Assembly (NCBI GenBank): GCA_007130265.1
Contig: SLST01000551.1
Coordinates: 1 to 5,927 of the forward strand
Direction: 5' to 3'
Source: Spirochaetales bacterium
GTDB lineage: Bacteria > Spirochaetota > Spirochaetia > DSM-27196 > SLST01
DNA length: 5,927 nucleotides
In this document: positions 1-5,903 of the stretch, one piece after another
How the letters are laid out: each line of letters opens with the position of its first letter
Numbering within the stretch: position 1 is the first letter of the stretch
Notes under the pieces: model-generated
Database searches by the model: none
Seen by the model: only the letters and a program-made list of their open reading frames with translations
What the model was told of the DNA's origin: nothing
Translations under genes and position numbers: made by a program

Positions 1-286
1 CCGCGAGCGACTCGATCCGGTAGAGCGAACGGTGTGCGTCCTTCAGGTAGATGAGCTCGCCCAGGAAGTCGAAGAGGAGCATCTCGAGGTCGTGGTCGTC
101 GCAGCTGACGCGCCGCCGGTCCTCGCGCCGCATGGTGTTCACGTCACCAATCATGAGCGAAAGCGTCGCGTCCCAGCTCGAGCGAAAGAGCCCCTCCAGG
201 GTCTGTGACCACGCTTCGAAACCGACGTCCGACACCGACTCGTCGTCGATTATGCGGTACGTTCCACCGCCCACGGCCTCGTTCAT
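1..286 (-). CDS. Archease, RtcB cofactor (partial, cut by left edge)
   Basis: Archease helps the RNA ligase RtcB through multiple turnovers by promoting its guanylation, and broadens its NTP use. The 95 residues present are the N-terminal two thirds of a protein that is usually about 140 aa. Visible family marks are a SDVGFEAW segment at residues 19-26, equivalent to the usual HTADVG segment with its metal-binding Asp (D20 here), and the strongly conserved acidic-hydrophobic segment DLEMLLFDFLGELIYLKD at 66-83. The ATG lies inside the end of rtcB: the shared ATGA gives a 4-base overlap, which points to translational coupling and fixes the start. Odd: the His of the HTAD motif is replaced (SVSD). 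The C-terminal third lies outside the window, so the remaining ligand residues cannot be checked. Family assignment is confident from the motif pattern and from the RtcB neighbour. Confidence 0.88.
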   Translation of the reverse strand, partial: MNEAVGGGTYRIIDDESVSDVGFEAWSQTLEGLFRSSWDATLSLMIGDVNTMRREDRRRVSCDDHDLEMLLFDFLGELIYLKDAHRSLYRIESLA

Positions 287-1734
287 CCCTTTATGCTCGC
301 AATGGGCGAGAGCCGCGCGACCCTTCTACTCAGGCCAGCGGCCTCCGCCGCCTCAACGACGTCGTCGATACTCTTGTACGCGCCACCTGCCTCCTCCGCG
401 AGTCCGGAGTTCGAGACGGCTCGTACCTCGATGCCGCAGCGGCGCATTCGCTCCCTGATGTCGACGCCTTGGAACTGCTTTTTCGCCGCGCGGCGTCCCA
501 TCGTGCGGCCGCTCCCGTGCGCGGTCGTGTAGAACGCCTGCCCTCCCCCATCCGGGCCCGCGAGCAGATAGCTTCCCGTCTCCATACTCCCGCCAATGAT
601 CACCGGCTGCCCGGTCTCCGCGTAAGCGGCCGGCAGGTCCTCCATTCCCGGCCCGAACGCGCGGGTGGCTCCCTTGCGGTGGACGAGCAGGGTGCGCTGC
701 TCGCCGTCTATCTCGTGCGCCTCGAGCTTTGCCGTATTGTGCGTCACGTCGTAGACCTGGCGCATCCCCAGATCCTCCGGGCTGCGACCGAACACATCCG
801 AAAAGACCTCACGGGCGCGGTTCGCGATCAGCTGGCGGTTGCAGAAGGCCATGTTCACCGCGCACTTCATCGCCGCGAAGTAGTCGCGGCCTTCCGGCGA
901 GTCGAAGGGGGCGGCCGCGAGCTCCCGGTCGTGGATATCAAGGTGGTACTTCTCGTTCATAACGGAGAGGAAGGTGCGCAGGTAGTCGGTTGCGACCTGG
1001 TGGCCAAAACCGCGGCTTCCGGTGTGGAGCATCAGCACGACCTGGTTGGGCAGGTCGAGGCCCATCCGGTCGGCGAGTACAGCGTCGGCCTTCTCCTTCA
1101 CCACCTGGATCTCCAGATAGTGATTGCCGGACCCGAGCGTTCCCACCTGGTTGCGCCCGCGCTCGATCGCCTTGGGCGACACCTTTGCGGGGTCGGCACC
1201 CTCCATCCGTCCGCGCTCTTCGGTCCGGTCGAGGTCGTCGGACTCCGCGAACCCCCGATCGAGCGCCCAGTCGAGGCCGCGCTCGAGCAGCTCGGTGAAC
1301 TCGCTCTGGCCGAGCTCGAGCATCCCGGACCCTCCGACTCCCGCCGGGATCGCGGTGTAGAGCCGGTCGGCGAGCTCGGAGAGTCGCGGACGAACCTCCT
1401 GCTCGGTGAGATTCGTCCGCAGGAGCCGCATGCCGCAGTTGATGTCGAAGCCGATTCCTCCGGGCGAGATGACGCCGGCCTCCGGGTCGAAGCCCGCGAC
1501 TCCCCCAATGGGAAATCCGTACCCCCGGTGACCGTCGGGCATGCAGAAGGCGTGTCCTACGATCCCGGGAAGCGCGGCGACGTTCGCCGCCTGCTCAAAG
1601 ACCGCCTCATCCATCGCGTCGATGAGGCTTTCGGTGGCGAAGACTCGCACCGGGACCTGCATCGACGGCTTGTACGATGCGGGCAGCTCCCAGACCGTGT
1701 CCGAGATCCTTCTGAGCTCTGATCGCGCAGACAT
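283..1734 (-). CDS. rtcB: RNA-splicing/repair ligase RtcB
   Basis: RtcB is a cytoplasmic, Mn2+- and GTP-dependent ligase that joins RNA 2',3'-cyclic phosphate or 3'-phosphate ends to 5'-OH ends, in tRNA splicing or RNA repair. The protein is 483 aa, the length of the long archaeal/thermophile form. All expected active-site residues are visible: D97 and C100 in GFDINCG, N204 and H205 in GSGNHYLE, H237 in HTGSRG, H332 in DVTHNTA, and the guanylated histidine H406 in AHGSGR; the C-terminus ends in the usual KG. I chose the ATG at 1734 because GGAGG lies 5 bases upstream and the homologous part begins there (SELRRISDTVWELP). A TTG at 1779 would add 15 residues but has no ribosome site. The stop overlaps the archease start by four bases. 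The gene looks intact and functional. Confidence 0.97.
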   Translation of the reverse strand: MSARSELRRISDTVWELPASYKPSMQVPVRVFATESLIDAMDEAVFEQAANVAALPGIVGHAFCMPDGHRGYGFPIGGVAGFDPEAGVISPGGIGFDINCGMRLLRTNLTEQEVRPRLSELADRLYTAIPAGVGGSGMLELGQSEFTELLERGLDWALDRGFAESDDLDRTEERGRMEGADPAKVSPKAIERGRNQVGTLGSGNHYLEIQVVKEKADAVLADRMGLDLPNQVVLMLHTGSRGFGHQVATDYLRTFLSVMNEKYHLDIHDRELAAAPFDSPEGRDYFAAMKCAVNMAFCNRQLIANRAREVFSDVFGRSPEDLGMRQVYDVTHNTAKLEAHEIDGEQRTLLVHRKGATRAFGPGMEDLPAAYAETGQPVIIGGSMETGSYLLAGPDGGGQAFYTTAHGSGRTMGRRAAKKQFQGVDIRERMRRCGIEVRAVSNSGLAEEAGGAYKSIDDVVEAAEAAGLSRRVARLSPIASIKG

Positions 1735-1739
1735 AGCGG

Positions 1740-1744
1740 CCTCC
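1740..1744 (-). promoter_or_regulatory. Shine-Dalgarno site of rtcB
   Basis: The minus strand reads GGAGG with 5 bases to the ATG at 1734. This decides the rtcB start against the TTG 45 bases upstream, which lacks such a site. Confidence 0.85.
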
Positions 1745-1773
1745 GCGTAGAAGGTGGTGCAATCCGCGACGGT

Positions 1774-1792
1774 CCGCAATAGCCCGTTGCGG
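1774..1792. repeat. Small inverted repeat between the GIN gene and rtcB
   Basis: CCGCAA and TTGCGG form a perfect 6-bp stem around a 7-base loop in the 82-base gap between the GIN-domain gene stop and the rtcB start. No T-run follows in either direction, so it is not a normal intrinsic terminator. It could be a weak attenuator, an mRNA processing site or chance. I see no convincing promoter in this gap. Confidence 0.3.
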
Positions 1793-1816
1793 TTATGTCG
1801 CGTGGGGGCGACCTGC

Positions 1817-2551
1817 CTACTGCTTGCGCACCCGGCCGATGCCGTCGACGCGGATCGCCTCTTCGCTCGCCTCGCCGGTCCAGTTGACGTTGCCGACGCC
1901 CCGCAGCGTCCCGGTCAGCCGGCCGCCGTCCATGCGGATCGAGAGGTTCGACGCGCCGTCGAGCTCCACGTGGGCGTTGACCGTGCGGCTGCTGCGGAAG
2001 TCGAGGTTGGTCGCGCCCTGCACCGCTACCTGCAGATGTTCGAAGCGCGACTCGTCGGCGCGGATCGACGCGGCGCCGTCCACCGTGAGTTCGAGCCGGT
2101 CCGCCTCGACGCCCTCGATCCGGACGTCGGCGCCGCCGGTGATCGCGAGTCGGGAGAGCTCCGGCATGCTCACGGTCGCGACGAGATGCGTGTCCGACAC
2201 CCCAGGGGTGAGCGAGGTCTCGAGATGCAGCGTACCGTCCCGCACGGCGACGCGCGTCTCTCCGGGGGCGCGGCCGGCGGCGGTGATCGCGACGTCGTGC
2301 TCGCCCGCCCCTATCGTGATCCTCCAGCCGCCGACGATCGAGATCTCCTGGAAGTGCGCGTCTGCCGGGAGCTCGAACGGAAGGCGTACCGCGTCCGTCT
2401 CATCCAGACGGCCGCGCGTCCACTCCGTCGCCTCGCGTGCGAAACGCGGCATGAACCGGCCCACGGTGCGGATGCCAAGGACGATCACGCCGCCGACGAT
2501 GACGATGGACACGACGACCGCGATGACTCGCCTGATCTGTACTGGGTTCAC
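1817..2551 (-). CDS. Membrane-anchored GIN-domain (DUF2807) beta-helix protein
   Basis: The protein is 244 aa. Residues 1-8 carry two arginines and are followed by a hydrophobic segment at about 9-27 without a lipobox or obvious cleavage site, so it is probably an N-terminal membrane anchor with the rest outside the cytoplasmic membrane. From about residue 65 to the end it is beta-rich with the repeated Gly-Ala-x-x-Val/Ile/Leu turns of the GIN (head GIN, DUF2807) fold: TGGADV at 138, DGAASI at 158, QGATNL at 178, DGASNL at 198 and RGVGNV at 217, a period of almost exactly 20 residues. The family is often labelled adhesin-like, but its molecular role is not established. It starts at GTG with AAGGAG 6 bases upstream, 36 bases after the protease gene stop, which supports co-transcription. 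Function beyond an envelope or surface protein cannot be stated. Confidence 0.88.
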   Translation of the reverse strand: MNPVQIRRVIAVVVSIVIVGGVIVLGIRTVGRFMPRFAREATEWTRGRLDETDAVRLPFELPADAHFQEISIVGGWRITIGAGEHDVAITAAGRAPGETRVAVRDGTLHLETSLTPGVSDTHLVATVSMPELSRLAITGGADVRIEGVEADRLELTVDGAASIRADESRFEHLQVAVQGATNLDFRSSRTVNAHVELDGASNLSIRMDGGRLTGTLRGVGNVNWTGEASEEAIRVDGIGRVRKQ

Positions 2552-2557
2552 TGGCCG

Positions 2558-2563
2558 CTCCTT
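2558..2563 (-). promoter_or_regulatory. Shine-Dalgarno site of the GIN-domain gene
   Basis: AAGGAG on the minus strand, 6 bases before a GTG codon at 2551, justifies the non-ATG start. The encoded protein then begins MNPVQIRR directly ahead of the membrane segment. Confidence 0.85.
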
Positions 2564-2587
2564 GGTTTCGTTCTTGGGGTTGTCCCG

Positions 2588-3325
2588 CTATCCGATAATC
2601 GCCGTCGCGATGATCGACACCCCCACGGCGAAAACGTTGCTGATACTGTGCACCATCATGGGGTAGTAGACGCTCTTCGAACGCTCATAGCAGACACCGT
2701 AGAAGATGCCGAGCACAATCGCGTAGACGACCTGAAAGGGGTCGTAGGAGAGCGCGATCGGGGAGAATGAGATGCCGACGTGGGCGAGTCCGAAGATGAC
2801 CGCCGCTACGATGTTTGCCGCGCTTACCTTGCCGCGTGCGACGGTGCCCTGCACCGCGAACGCGAGCATCGTGATCGCGAAGCCGCGGAAAATGAGCTCC
2901 TCGGACGGCCCTGAGAGAAGCAGCTGGAAGGCGAGGTGCCCCACGATGTTCCGTGTCGTCATGGGGTACGGGAAGGTTTGGAATGTGCCGGTCGCGAGCA
3001 CGATGACCATGGACACTGCGGTGTACCCGACGAAGATCAACGCGAAGAGCCGCACGAACCAGAACCCCGTCTTCCGGTCTCCCCACCCGAACCCGAAGTC
3101 GAGCTTGCCGAGACGGGCGACAGGAATCATCAGCAGCAGAAAGATGAGCGCCTGGACGACGTGGTGAACCGAGATCCACGCGAACGCACCGTCGGGATCT
3201 ACCTGCGAGTAGTCGAACTGGTCTGCTACGAGTCCGCCGAGGCGGGGCACTCCAAGAAGGACCACCGCAAGGCCGAGGACGCACCCAATCTGTTTCAGTA
3301 ATCTGGCCGCTGGTTGGGCAGACAT
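2588..3325 (-). CDS. CPBP (CAAX/Abi) family intramembrane metalloprotease
   Basis: This 245-aa protein is highly hydrophobic, with about six to eight possible membrane segments (roughly 13-31, 53-70, 88-110, 128-158, 168-186, 198-213, 225-244). It carries the three CPBP motifs in the right order: EExxxR (E142, E143, R147 in SEELIFRG), the FxxxH motif (H182 in FGLAHVG) and HxxxN (H226, N230 in HSISN). These residues form the metal-bound glutamate-protease site of the CAAX prenyl protease/Abi fold, so the enzyme is probably active within the membrane. Bacterial members have been tied to peptide or bacteriocin processing and immunity and to anti-sigma or signal cleavage; the substrate here is unknown. 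The ATG at 3325 has a GAGGA site about 6 bases upstream. It starts 24 bases after the microprotein gene and lies 36 bases before the GIN gene, fitting one operon. Confidence 0.93.
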   Translation of the reverse strand: MSAQPAARLLKQIGCVLGLAVVLLGVPRLGGLVADQFDYSQVDPDGAFAWISVHHVVQALIFLLLMIPVARLGKLDFGFGWGDRKTGFWFVRLFALIFVGYTAVSMVIVLATGTFQTFPYPMTTRNIVGHLAFQLLLSGPSEELIFRGFAITMLAFAVQGTVARGKVSAANIVAAVIFGLAHVGISFSPIALSYDPFQVVYAIVLGIFYGVCYERSKSVYYPMMVHSISNVFAVGVSIIATAIIG

Positions 3326-3349
3326 GCCGAATCCTCGTCCCTCCCGCTG

Positions 3350-3478
3350 CTACTTACCCAGCTTCTCGCAGGACGTCTTCTGCCCCCGGCCGTGGTGGTA
3401 GGCGCGGCACGCATCGCAGTCTCCGTGCCGCGGACATCCCGTCGATGCGCACGGGCAGTCGGTACTCTTTTGGTTCAT
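3350..3478 (-). CDS. Small Cys/His-rich protein, 42 aa, putative metal-binding
   Basis: A short frame from ATG at 3478 to TAG encodes 42 residues with six cysteines (C8, C10, C15, C21, C24, C37) and three histidines (H18, H28, H29). The order is CPC, then CPRHGDCDAC, then YHH, then CE. This spacing (C-x-C-x4-C-x5-C-x2-C-x12-C) resembles a small uncharacterised bacterial family with a CPC...C..HG.C..C..YH core, as I recall it, and suggests a Zn or Fe-S knuckle. There is no signal peptide or membrane segment, so it should be cytoplasmic. Support for translation: GGAG sits 5 bases before the ATG, a promoter-like site lies just upstream, the frame fills the gap between neighbours, and the next gene starts 24 bases after it. 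Its role is unknown; first place in the run and co-expression with the protease are inferred. Confidence 0.82.
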   Translation of the reverse strand: MNQKSTDCPCASTGCPRHGDCDACRAYHHGRGQKTSCEKLGK

Positions 3479-3496
3479 GGTTTCTCCGTGTGGACC

Positions 3497-3525
3497 ATTG
3501 TGCCCCGATTCGCACCGTTCATCAA
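3497..3525 (-). promoter_or_regulatory. Candidate sigma70-type promoter for the microprotein/protease/GIN genes
   Basis: On the minus strand TTGATG (3520-3525) and CACAAT (3497-3502) are separated by 17 bases, each matching 4 of 6 consensus positions. The predicted transcript start, near 3490, leaves a leader of about 12 bases that still holds the GGAG site (3484-3487) of the 42-aa gene at 3478. It lies in the 82-base gap after the araC stop, so the run of envelope genes need not depend on araC read-through. Confidence 0.5.
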
Positions 3526-3527
3526 CT

Positions 3528-3548
3528 GGTGCCGCCGGTGCCGTGCCG
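3528..3548. repeat. Short direct repeats just upstream of the candidate promoter
   Basis: The plus strand has GGTGCC at 3528-3533 and again at 3537-3542, followed directly by a third GTGCC (3543-3547). This iterated motif lies 3-20 bases upstream of the candidate -35 box at 3520-3525, a position where an activator or repressor could bind. It cannot form a hairpin, so it is not a terminator for araC. It may simply reflect local GC-rich composition. Confidence 0.3.
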
Positions 3549-3560
3549 CTCGTGCGACGC

Positions 3561-4316
3561 TCACCGCATGCTCGCTCGGATCTCCCCGGGGGTGACGTCG
3601 AGGTACCGCCGGATGAGGTGGGAGAGATGGTACTCGTCGCACAGACCTGCGCGGGCGGCGACGTCCTTCATGGGGAGGTTGGTATTGGCGATGAGGTGAT
3701 GCGCATGTCGCACCCGCTCTGCCCGCACCTCTTCCATGGGGGTGCGGCCGGTGAGGGCCTTGTACTTCCGCAGGAAGTAACAGCGGCTGAGTCCGCTCGC
3801 CTGCGCGAGCGTCTCCAGGTCGATGTGCGCGTCGATCCGATCGCGGATGAGCTCCCTGACGTGTTCGACGAGTTGTGGCTCACTCGAGCGGCGGCACAGG
3901 CGTTCCCACTCGAGAAGCATCGCGTGGAAGAGCGTTCGGCACAGGTCGGCTGAGCCCACCGAGTGGCGATGCCACTCCTCGTGGAGCCACCGGGCGAGCT
4001 GTCTGATCCGGCCCTCGAGGTCGCGTTCCAGGGAGCCGCGATCCTTCTCGTCGTCGGCGAGCTCGAAGGCGACGAAGAAGGTCTCCACCGGATCCTCGGG
4101 AACCGACCACTCTTCGTGCGGTTCTCCGGCACGGTAGTAGAGCAGATCGCCGGCCGACCCGGTGTGAACCCGCCCAGCGAGGCGCACGCGCATCGCTCCC
4201 CTGACCACGACGATGAGCTCGTGAAAACGATGTGAGGCTTCAGCGATGTGCCACCGGGGCGACGGCTCCACATGACCCGCGTGGATGAGCCGCGCTCTTT
4301 CGAGTCGGTCTGTCAC
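3561..4316 (-). CDS. AraC-family transcriptional regulator
   Basis: A one-component regulator with an N-terminal cupin-like sensor domain and a C-terminal double helix-turn-helix. From the GTG at 4316 it is 251 aa. Residues about 29-33 (HRFHE) and 56-69 (GDLLYYRAGEPHEE) are the typical beta-barrel sensor motifs of AraC sugar regulators. The first HTH lies at about 167-190 (LETLAQASGLS...) and the second at about 216-247 (MKDVAARAGLCDEYHLSHLIRR), ending in the family's TPGEIR. It is divergent from a GH4 glycosidase, so it most likely senses the sugar released or imported and controls that operon; this is inferred. Start choice: GTG coincides with the predicted transcript start, so the message may be leaderless. 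The frame stays open to a TTG at 4361, adding 15 residues, but neither codon has a Shine-Dalgarno site and the extension overlaps the promoter. Confidence 0.93.
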   Translation of the reverse strand: MTDRLERARLIHAGHVEPSPRWHIAEASHRFHELIVVVRGAMRVRLAGRVHTGSAGDLLYYRAGEPHEEWSVPEDPVETFFVAFELADDEKDRGSLERDLEGRIRQLARWLHEEWHRHSVGSADLCRTLFHAMLLEWERLCRRSSEPQLVEHVRELIRDRIDAHIDLETLAQASGLSRCYFLRKYKALTGRTPMEEVRAERVRHAHHLIANTNLPMKDVAARAGLCDEYHLSHLIRRYLDVTPGEIRASMR

Positions 4317-4337
4317 GCCGGCAGTATAGATCCGGCG
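4316..4337. repeat. Inverted repeat bracketing the araC -10 box (possible operator)
   Basis: CGCCGG (4316-4321) and CCGGCG (4332-4337) are perfect 6-base inverted arms around a 10-base spacer that contains the -10 box TATACT. The arms are 16 bases apart centre to centre. The left arm touches the GTG start of araC. A dimeric protein bound here would block araC transcription, so an autoregulatory operator is a reasonable guess. In the longer (TTG) reading of araC it would instead be coding. Confidence 0.4.
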
Positions 4338-4351
4338 AGAATCAGGGGCAA
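4323..4351 (-). promoter_or_regulatory. Promoter of the AraC-family regulator
   Basis: On the minus strand TTGCCC (4346-4351) and TATACT (4323-4328) are exactly 17 bases apart; the -10 box matches 5 of 6 consensus positions and the -35 box 4 of 6. It is the best sigma70-like site seen in the window. The expected start, about 7 bases past the -10, is at 4316, the first base of the GTG start codon. Confidence 0.6.
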
Positions 4352-4435
4352 TCCTGTACAAAAGAAGGCAACACGAAGCATTGCAGCCGCGGGCGCCAGG
4401 GGTGATGATAAGCCATCGTTCTACGGGAGGACCAT
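4352..4435 (+). promoter_or_regulatory. Divergent control region and Shine-Dalgarno site of the GH4 gene
   Basis: This region should hold the glycosidase promoter and the AraC-type binding sites. A TGTACA palindrome lies at 4355-4360, and TTGCAG at 4381-4386 could serve as a -35 box, but the following GATGATAAG stretch gives no good -10 at 17 bases. A weak, activator-dependent promoter would fit this. GGAGG at 4426-4430, 5 bases before ATG 4436, is a strong ribosome site. I see no clear paired AraC half-sites. Confidence 0.45.
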
Positions 4436-5881
4436 ATGCCAGGAAAACGACCGAAGATCGCGATGATTGGGGCCGGGAGCCTCGTGTTCTGCAAGACGCT
4501 CAGCATGGACATACTCTCCACGGAGGCGCTGCGCGACAGCGAGATCTGTCTCATGAACCGCACTCGTCCCAAGCTCGACCAGATGGAGCAGTTTCTCAAG
4601 CGGGTCGTGCAGACGAACGGTCTGCCGGCCACCGTCACGAGCACGCTCGACCGGCGAGAGGCGCTTCGCGACGCGGACTACGTGATCAACATGATACAGG
4701 TGGGCGGCGTGGAGGCCTTCGGGCACGACTACGAGATACCGCTGAAGTTCGGCGTCGACCAGTGCATCGCCGACTCGCTCGGGCCCGGCGGAGTCTTCCG
4801 GCTGCTGCGCACCGCGCCGGTGCTCGTAGACATGCTCCGCGACATGGAGGAGCTCTGTCCGAACGCGCTCTTCCTCAACTACACGAACCCCATGGGCGCG
4901 GTCTGCTCGCTCATCGCCCGTGTCACGGACACGATCGACTCGATAGGGCTCTGCCACGGCGTGCAGACGACGATGGACCTCGTCGCGGGGTACCTGGGGC
5001 TGCCGAAGGAGCGCATCGACTACACCTGCGCGGGCATCAACCACATGGCGTGGTTCCTGTCGTTCATCGACCGGGAGACCGGCGAGGACCTCTACCCACG
5101 GTTTCGCGAGCTGTGCGAGCGCCCCGAGTACTACGTCAACGAAAAGGTGCGATGCGAGGTCATGCGTCAGTTCGGGTACTTCATGACCGAGTCCACCGGT
5201 CACCTCTCCGAGTACGTGCCGTGGTTCCGGTCGAGCGAGCGCGCCCTTGCGGAGTACTGCGATGAGCCGGCCTTCGGCGGCGAGAGCGGCGCCTACTACA
5301 ACTTCTGCCGGATGATCGCGGGGAAGTACGGGGGCGTGAACTACCTCGAGAGTGAGGACGACGCGATTGGCAACCGGAGTAACGAATACTGCTCCTATAT
5401 CCTCGAGGCGCACCGGACCGACCGTGCCTTCAGGCTGCAGGGCAATGTCCGAAACGACGGCTACATCACCAACCTGCCGGACGGGCTCTGCGTCGAGGTG
5501 CCGGTCTACGTCGACGGCCACGGGCTGCACCCGCTGCGTGTAGGGGCGCTCCCCCCGCAGTGCGCCGCGCTCAATCAGAGCAACCTCACCGTGCAGGCGC
5601 TCGCCGTGGAGGCGGCGCTCACCGCGGATCCCGAGCACATCGTGCACGCGATCGCGATGGACCCTCTGACCTCCGCGGTCTGCACGCTCGCGGAGGTTCG
5701 CGAGATGACGACGCAGATGCTCGAGGCCGAGCGCGAATGGCTGCCGCAGTTCGACGGCAAGACGCCCGCCGCGACGCCGCGTATCTCAATCCCGAGCGAC
5801 TTGAAGCGCGCGGAGGTGCCCGTTGATCCGGCGCTCGCGATCGCGAACCGGTTCGGCGAGCTCGCCGAGCGCAAGGTCTGA
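4436..5881 (+). CDS. GH4 family glycoside hydrolase, alpha-galactosidase/alpha-glucosidase (MelA/AglA-like)
   Basis: GH4 enzymes cleave glycosides by an NAD+- and Mn2+-dependent oxidation-elimination mechanism in the cytoplasm. This 481-aa protein has the Rossmann dinucleotide motif GAGS at 12-15 (IGAGSLVF), the IADSLGPGG segment at 111-119, NYTNPM at 148-153, the metal/specificity motif CHGV at 173-176 (C173) and GINHMAWF at 200-207 (H203, second metal ligand). GNVRNDG at 336-342 and the VEV...VGALP segment also match the MelA branch. A CHSV motif is typical of alpha-galactosidases and CHEV of alpha-galacturonidases; CHGx has been linked to alpha-glucosidase/alpha-glucuronidase members, so the substrate is uncertain. 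It is not a 6-phospho-glycosidase (those carry CN or CD in this motif). The last roughly 45 residues, Pro-rich then helical, look like a C-terminal extension. It is divergent from an AraC regulator and is the first gene of an apparent plus-strand operon. Confidence 0.93.
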   Translation: MPGKRPKIAMIGAGSLVFCKTLSMDILSTEALRDSEICLMNRTRPKLDQMEQFLKRVVQTNGLPATVTSTLDRREALRDADYVINMIQVGGVEAFGHDYEIPLKFGVDQCIADSLGPGGVFRLLRTAPVLVDMLRDMEELCPNALFLNYTNPMGAVCSLIARVTDTIDSIGLCHGVQTTMDLVAGYLGLPKERIDYTCAGINHMAWFLSFIDRETGEDLYPRFRELCERPEYYVNEKVRCEVMRQFGYFMTESTGHLSEYVPWFRSSERALAEYCDEPAFGGESGAYYNFCRMIAGKYGGVNYLESEDDAIGNRSNEYCSYILEAHRTDRAFRLQGNVRNDGYITNLPDGLCVEVPVYVDGHGLHPLRVGALPPQCAALNQSNLTVQALAVEAALTADPEHIVHAIAMDPLTSAVCTLAEVREMTTQMLEAEREWLPQFDGKTPAATPRISIPSDLKRAEVPVDPALAIANRFGELAERKV

Positions 5882-5903
5882 TACGATGGACGCAGGAGAG
5901 AAG

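Noticed and set aside
205..1722. 505-aa open frame on the plus strand opposite rtcB
   Set aside because: RtcB on the minus strand has every catalytic motif. The antisense translation is Arg/Val/His-rich with no recognisable domain, as expected from GC-rich codon bias.
1735..1779. TTG start for rtcB giving a 498-aa protein
   Set aside because: The 15 extra residues do not resemble RtcB N-termini and no Shine-Dalgarno site precedes the TTG, while the ATG at 1734 has GGAGG at ideal spacing.
1735..1816. Separate promoter for rtcB in the gap
   Set aside because: CATAAC and TTGCGG segments look partly like promoter boxes, but no pair with 16-18 base spacing gives acceptable matches on the minus strand.
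1754..2770. 338-aa and overlapping 280-aa plus-strand frames opposite the GIN and protease genes
   Set aside because: They run across two real minus-strand genes and their gap, show low-complexity Asp/His or Ser/Arg composition and have no family motif.
4222..4235. cre-like (catabolite response) site TGAAAACGATGTGA
   Set aside because: It matches TGWAANCGNTNWCA at 13 of 14 positions, but it lies inside araC where it encodes the conserved SHRFHE sensor motif, and there is no evidence for a CcpA system here. Coincidence from coding constraint is more likely.
4421..5647. 408-aa minus-strand frame opposite the GH4 gene
   Set aside because: It mirrors the GH4 coding sequence, with Val/His/Arg/Leu-rich shadow composition and no motif; the GH4 frame is unambiguous.
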